Assembly: GCF_020297055.1 (NCBI RefSeq)
Contig: NZ_JAIXCQ010000002.1
Span: 124,001-188,000 of the forward strand
Reading direction: 5' to 3'
Length of the DNA stretch: 64,000 bases
From: Isoptericola luteus
Lineage (GTDB): Bacteria > Actinomycetota > Actinomycetes > Actinomycetales > Cellulomonadaceae
The notes under the pieces were generated by a model that was given only the letters and a program-made list of their open reading frames with translations, made no database searches and was not told the DNA's origin. Made by a program: the position numbers and the translations under genes. Shown one piece after another: positions 61,199 to 64,000 of this stretch. Positions within the stretch are counted from its first letter, which is position 1. Every line of letters starts with the position of its first letter.

Positions 61199-62539
61199 AT
61201 GACCGTACGTACCACCTTCCTCAGGGCCGGCGCGGCCGGCCTGACGGTGCTCGCCGCAGCCGCCGCGTCCGTGGGCGCGTCCGCGTCCTTCGACGCCGAG
61301 CGGCACGGGACGCACGCCGGCGACGAGCGCGGGCACGGCCACGGCAAGGGACACGGGCACGGGCACGGGTACGGCAAGGACCGGGCCCGGAACGTCATCT
61401 TCATCCAGGGTGACGGGATGGGGCTCTCGACGCGTGAGCTGATCAGGATCGCGACCGAGGGCAAGGACGGTCAGCTCGCCATGGACACCCTGGAGTACGC
61501 GGGCTGGACCGCCACCGACTCCGTCGACCCCGACGACGCCGTCACGGACTCCGCGGCCGGCGCCACCGCCTTCTCCACCGGGGTGCGCACCTTCAACGGC
61601 GGCGTCGGCGTCGACGCGGACGGCAACCCCGTGACCACGCTGCTCGAGCGCGCCAAGCGGTCGGGCAAGGCGACGGGTCTCGTCTCGACGGCGCAGGTCA
61701 CCGACGCCAGCCCTGCGGCGTTCGGCGCCCACGTGGTCGACCGGTACGACCAGAGCGAGATCGCCCGGCAGTACCTCGAGGACTCCCGGCCCGACGTGCT
61801 GCTCGGCGGCGGCGAGGACTTCTGGTACCCGGCGGGCGACCCCGGGGCCTGGCCGGACAACCCCGCCGAGGACCCGACCGAGGAGAGCAAGGGCACCGAG
61901 GGCAACCTCGTGGAGCGTGCCCAGGAGCTCGGCTACACCCATGTGAGCGACGCCGAGGGCCTCGCCGCGGCCGACGGCGACCGCCTCCTCGGCCTGTTCG
62001 CGAACGAGGAGATGTTCCAGCAGGCGAACGAGGGCGAGGGCGACGTCTACTCCCCGGAGGTGCCGCTCGTCGACATGGCCGCCGCGGCGCTCGAGGTGGT
62101 CTCCCAGGACCGCGACGGGTTCTTCCTGTTCCTCGAGGAGGAGGCGATCGACGAGTTCGCCCACCGGAGCAACGCCACGCGCACCATCGAGGCCGGGCAG
62201 GCGCTGGAGGCCACCGTGGCCCTGGCGCTCGACTTCCAGAAGAAGCACCGGGACACGCTTGTGCTGGTCGTCGGCGACCACGCGACGGGCGGGGTGGCGA
62301 TCGAGAACGTCGACGACGAGGACGAGTCCGGCGCGGGCGCAACCGCCGAGGACGGTCCGTTCCCCGTGCCCGGGACCGACCTCGAGTTCACCGTCGACTG
62401 GACCACGGGCGGGCACACCGGGGAGGCCACGCCGATCACCGCGCAGGGTCCGGGCGCCCGAGGGCTCGGCGGCGCCCAGCTCAACACCGACGTGCACGAC
62501 GCCGTCCTGCGCGCCATGTTCCCCCGCGGCCGGCGCTGA
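61199..62539 (+). CDS. Secreted alkaline phosphatase
   Basis: 446 residues. A Sec signal (TTFLRAGAAGLTVLAAAAASVGASA, cleavage near residue 29) is followed by a His/Gly linker with HGHGKGHGHGHGYGK (about 45-60). The phosphatase core has FIQGDGMGLSTREL (metal), VTDSAAGATAFSTG (Ser nucleophile), FLFLEEEAIDEFAH and VVGDHATGG (metals). Hydrolyses phosphate esters outside the cell. ATG 61199 follows GAGGAGGAACG. The His-rich linker could bind zinc for the active site. No clear pho box is visible in the 115-base upstream region. Downstream is a G/C homopolymer palindrome. Confidence 0.9.
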   Translation: MTVRTTFLRAGAAGLTVLAAAAASVGASASFDAERHGTHAGDERGHGHGKGHGHGHGYGKDRARNVIFIQGDGMGLSTRELIRIATEGKDGQLAMDTLEYAGWTATDSVDPDDAVTDSAAGATAFSTGVRTFNGGVGVDADGNPVTTLLERAKRSGKATGLVSTAQVTDASPAAFGAHVVDRYDQSEIARQYLEDSRPDVLLGGGEDFWYPAGDPGAWPDNPAEDPTEESKGTEGNLVERAQELGYTHVSDAEGLAAADGDRLLGLFANEEMFQQANEGEGDVYSPEVPLVDMAAAALEVVSQDRDGFFLFLEEEAIDEFAHRSNATRTIEAGQALEATVALALDFQKKHRDTLVLVVGDHATGGVAIENVDDEDESGAGATAEDGPFPVPGTDLEFTVDWTTGGHTGEATPITAQGPGARGLGGAQLNTDVHDAVLRAMFPRGRR

Positions 62540-62542
62540 CCC

Positions 62543-62604
62543 GTCGTGGGGGGGGGGGGGGGGGCGGGGGGGGGGGGGGCCCCGCCCCCCCCCCCCCCCA
62601 CGAC
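62543..62604. repeat. G/C homopolymer palindrome, possible misassembly
   Basis: GTCGT, 17 G, C, 14 G, then 4 C, G, 15 C, ACGAC. The ends (GTCGT/ACGAC) and the embedded C/G interruptions pair, so a hairpin of about 25 bp with a G loop is possible, between convergent genes. Exact homopolymer lengths are unlikely to be reliable. A true bidirectional terminator may underlie it. Confidence 0.8.
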
Positions 62605-62608
62605 AGAG

Positions 62609-63430
62609 CTACAGGTCGTAGGTGGCGACGACGGCCGCGTGGTCGCTCCACCGCTCGTCGTACGTCGGCGCACGGTCGACCTCGACCTTGACCGCCCGCC
62701 CGGCGAGTGCCGGGTTGGCGAGCTGGTAGTCGATGCGCCACCCGCGGTCGTTGACGTACGACTGCCCGCGCCACGACCACCACGTGTACGGCCCGGGTCC
62801 GTCGCCACCGTGCGTGCGGCCCAGGTCGGTCCAGCCCAGCTCGCCTGTCCAGCGGTCGACGTACGCCCGCTCGGCAGGCAGGAAGCCCGCGTTCTTGAGG
62901 TTGCCCTTCCAGTTCGCGATGTCCACGGACCGGTGGGCGATGTTGAGGTCGCCGGCCACCAGCACCGGGTGCTCCGCGGACGTGAGCTCGGCGAGCCGCG
63001 CCGTCACCTTGTCCAGGTGGGCGTACTTGGCCGCCATCGTGTGCTCCTGGCCCACGGCGTTCGACCCCGAGTGCAGGTAGGCGGACACGACGGTGAGGAG
63101 GCCGCCGCCCGGCAGCTCGACGTCGGCCTCCACCCAGCGGCCGGTGTCCACGGGCGGCTCCGGCTCCCCGGCGGGGCCGTAGGCCACGAGCCCGGCGCGG
63201 GTCGCGCGCAGCGGCAGCCGTGACGCGACCGCCACGCCCGCCCGGCCCTTGATGTCGCAGGGCAGGTGCGCCACGTGCCAGCCGTCGAGGTGCTGGCGGG
63301 CCAGGTCGTCGGGGGCGCGGACCTCCTGCAGCAGCAGGACGTCGGGCGTCCGCTCGGCGATCCAGGTGTCCATGCGGCGGCGGAAGGCGGCACGGATGCC
63401 GTTGACGTTGGCGGTCGCGACGGTCAGCAC
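62609..63430 (-). CDS. xthA: Exodeoxyribonuclease III (AP endonuclease)
   Basis: 273 residues, full-length EEP-fold. ATANVNGIRAAFRRRM, LLLQEVRAPDDL (metal Glu), VSAYLHSGS, VAGDLNIAHRSVDIANWKGN (Asp and Asn), YTWWSWRG, and the final WRIDYQLANP and RWSDHAAVVATYDL (Asp-His) make the complete ExoIII set. Cleaves at abasic sites in base-excision repair. GTG 63430 has TGGGAT 6 bases upstream. Convergent with the alkaline phosphatase. Confidence 0.94.
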   Translation of the reverse strand: MLTVATANVNGIRAAFRRRMDTWIAERTPDVLLLQEVRAPDDLARQHLDGWHVAHLPCDIKGRAGVAVASRLPLRATRAGLVAYGPAGEPEPPVDTGRWVEADVELPGGGLLTVVSAYLHSGSNAVGQEHTMAAKYAHLDKVTARLAELTSAEHPVLVAGDLNIAHRSVDIANWKGNLKNAGFLPAERAYVDRWTGELGWTDLGRTHGGDGPGPYTWWSWRGQSYVNDRGWRIDYQLANPALAGRAVKVEVDRAPTYDERWSDHAAVVATYDL

Positions 63431-63505
63431 GCCGACATCCCATCACACGTCGAGGCCGCCTCTCCCCCGTGCCCGCGTGAGAGTCGTCACCGCGCCCCCC
63501 CGGCG

Positions 63506-63988
63506 TCAGTCCCCGCGGTAGGCGGCCTCCAGCTCCGCGACGTCGATCTTGTGCATCCGCAGCATCGCCTGCATCGCCCGCAGGTTGGCGTCGGTCGTGT
63601 AGTCGCCGCACAGCTCCTCGAGCCGGGTCGGCACCACCTGCCACGACACCCCGAACCGGTCCTTGCACCAGCCGCACGGGCCGGGTTCCCCGCCGTCGGA
63701 GGTCAGGAGGTCCCAGTAGCGGTCCACCTCGTCCTGGCCGTCGACGCGCAGGTAGAAGGAGAAGGCCTCGTCCAGGTGGAACTCCGGGCCGGCGTTCAGC
63801 CCGGTCACCGGCAGGCCCGCGACGGTGAACTCGACGACGAACGGCTCGCCGGGCCGTGTGCCCGGCACGCCCTCGGGCGACGTGAGGACCGACTCGACCG
63901 ACGACCCCGGGATGTGCTCGGCGTAGAACCGGGCCGCCTCGTGAGCCTTGTCGTTGCCGAACCACAGGTGTGCGCGTGCGGTCACCAT
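63506..63988 (-). CDS. VOC/PhnB-like glyoxalase-fold protein
   Basis: 160 residues. HLWFGNDKAHEAARFYAEHIPGSSV, FTVAGLPVTGLNAGPEFHLDEAFSFYLRVD, WDLLTSDGGEPGPCGWCKDRFGVSWQVVP fit the PhnB (3-demethylubiquinone-methyltransferase-like) subgroup of the VOC fold; the C-terminal 40 residues (DANLRAMQAMLRMHKID) are the usual helical tail. Enzymatic role unknown in this subgroup. The start lies 12 bases from the right window edge. Confidence 0.85.
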   Translation of the reverse strand: MVTARAHLWFGNDKAHEAARFYAEHIPGSSVESVLTSPEGVPGTRPGEPFVVEFTVAGLPVTGLNAGPEFHLDEAFSFYLRVDGQDEVDRYWDLLTSDGGEPGPCGWCKDRFGVSWQVVPTRLEELCGDYTTDANLRAMQAMLRMHKIDVAELEAAYRGD

Positions 63989-64000
63989 GGCTGCTCTCCC

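Overview
The window is very GC-rich (third codon positions are nearly all G or C) and carries a dense, mostly single-copy gene set typical of an actinobacterium. whiB7 with an AT-hook, mycoredoxin, AdnAB, UvrD2, DUF3107, UPF0182 and an initiator tRNA with a C1:U72 mismatch all point to Actinomycetia. Overall protein character suggests Micrococcales, near Cellulomonas, Cellulosimicrobium or Isoptericola; the genus is an inference.

Layout. 1-3.2 kb: 5' part of a LuxR-type ATPase regulator, a methyltransferase, then an 850-base scar with a frameshifted HipA-like kinase remnant and the tail of an SNF2-type helicase, bounded by two related long palindromes (one a perfect 38-bp stem). 3.3-16.4 kb: HNH nuclease, a Cys-rich unknown, DoxX, an aldehyde dehydrogenase/DUF779/GAF-regulator set, a 5'-truncated DUF3175 remnant, a bile-acid-symporter-like carrier, a divergent HxlR-QorB-type pair with a candidate operator, an SPFH/zinc-ribbon pair, a deaminase, and a sulfurtransferase-SufE pair. 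16.4-22.6 kb: zinc-ribbon protein, stress protein, DUF2235 hydrolase, a polar amino-acid ABC transporter operon, DUF1918 and DUF4190 proteins, tRNA-fMet.

22.8-47.5 kb is a conserved actinobacterial block that parallels the Mycobacterium tuberculosis order UPF0182 - PDZ/Lon protease - DUF2342 - whiB7 - uvrD2 - mrx1 - nudC - channel - adnB - adnA, followed by DUF3107, a ferritin-like protein and an RhlE-type DEAD helicase. Here the channel position is held by a formate/nitrite-type transporter. whiB7 has a classic antibiotic-sensing leader: an AT-rich WhiB7-type promoter, a well-translated upstream ORF and an intrinsic terminator.

47.6-64 kb: DUF1905, PHP phosphoesterase-MarC pair, alpha/beta hydrolase, aminopeptidase P, membrane stress protein, MgtE_N/CBS protein-DUF1003 pair, then a P-loop kinase and a CPBP protease-histidine kinase-response regulator operon sitting between DUF1003 and mrp, galactokinase, secreted alkaline phosphatase, exonuclease III and a VOC protein.

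A recurring signal is a -10-like hexamer (TAnnnT or NAGAnT) 6-7 bases before ATG/GTG starts that have no Shine-Dalgarno sequence, consistent with widespread leaderless mRNAs; it was used here to choose several starts. No CRISPR array, prophage, intact insertion sequence or complete known defence system is visible. The strongest candidates for novelty are the palindrome-bounded toxin/helicase scar and the palindrome family itself.
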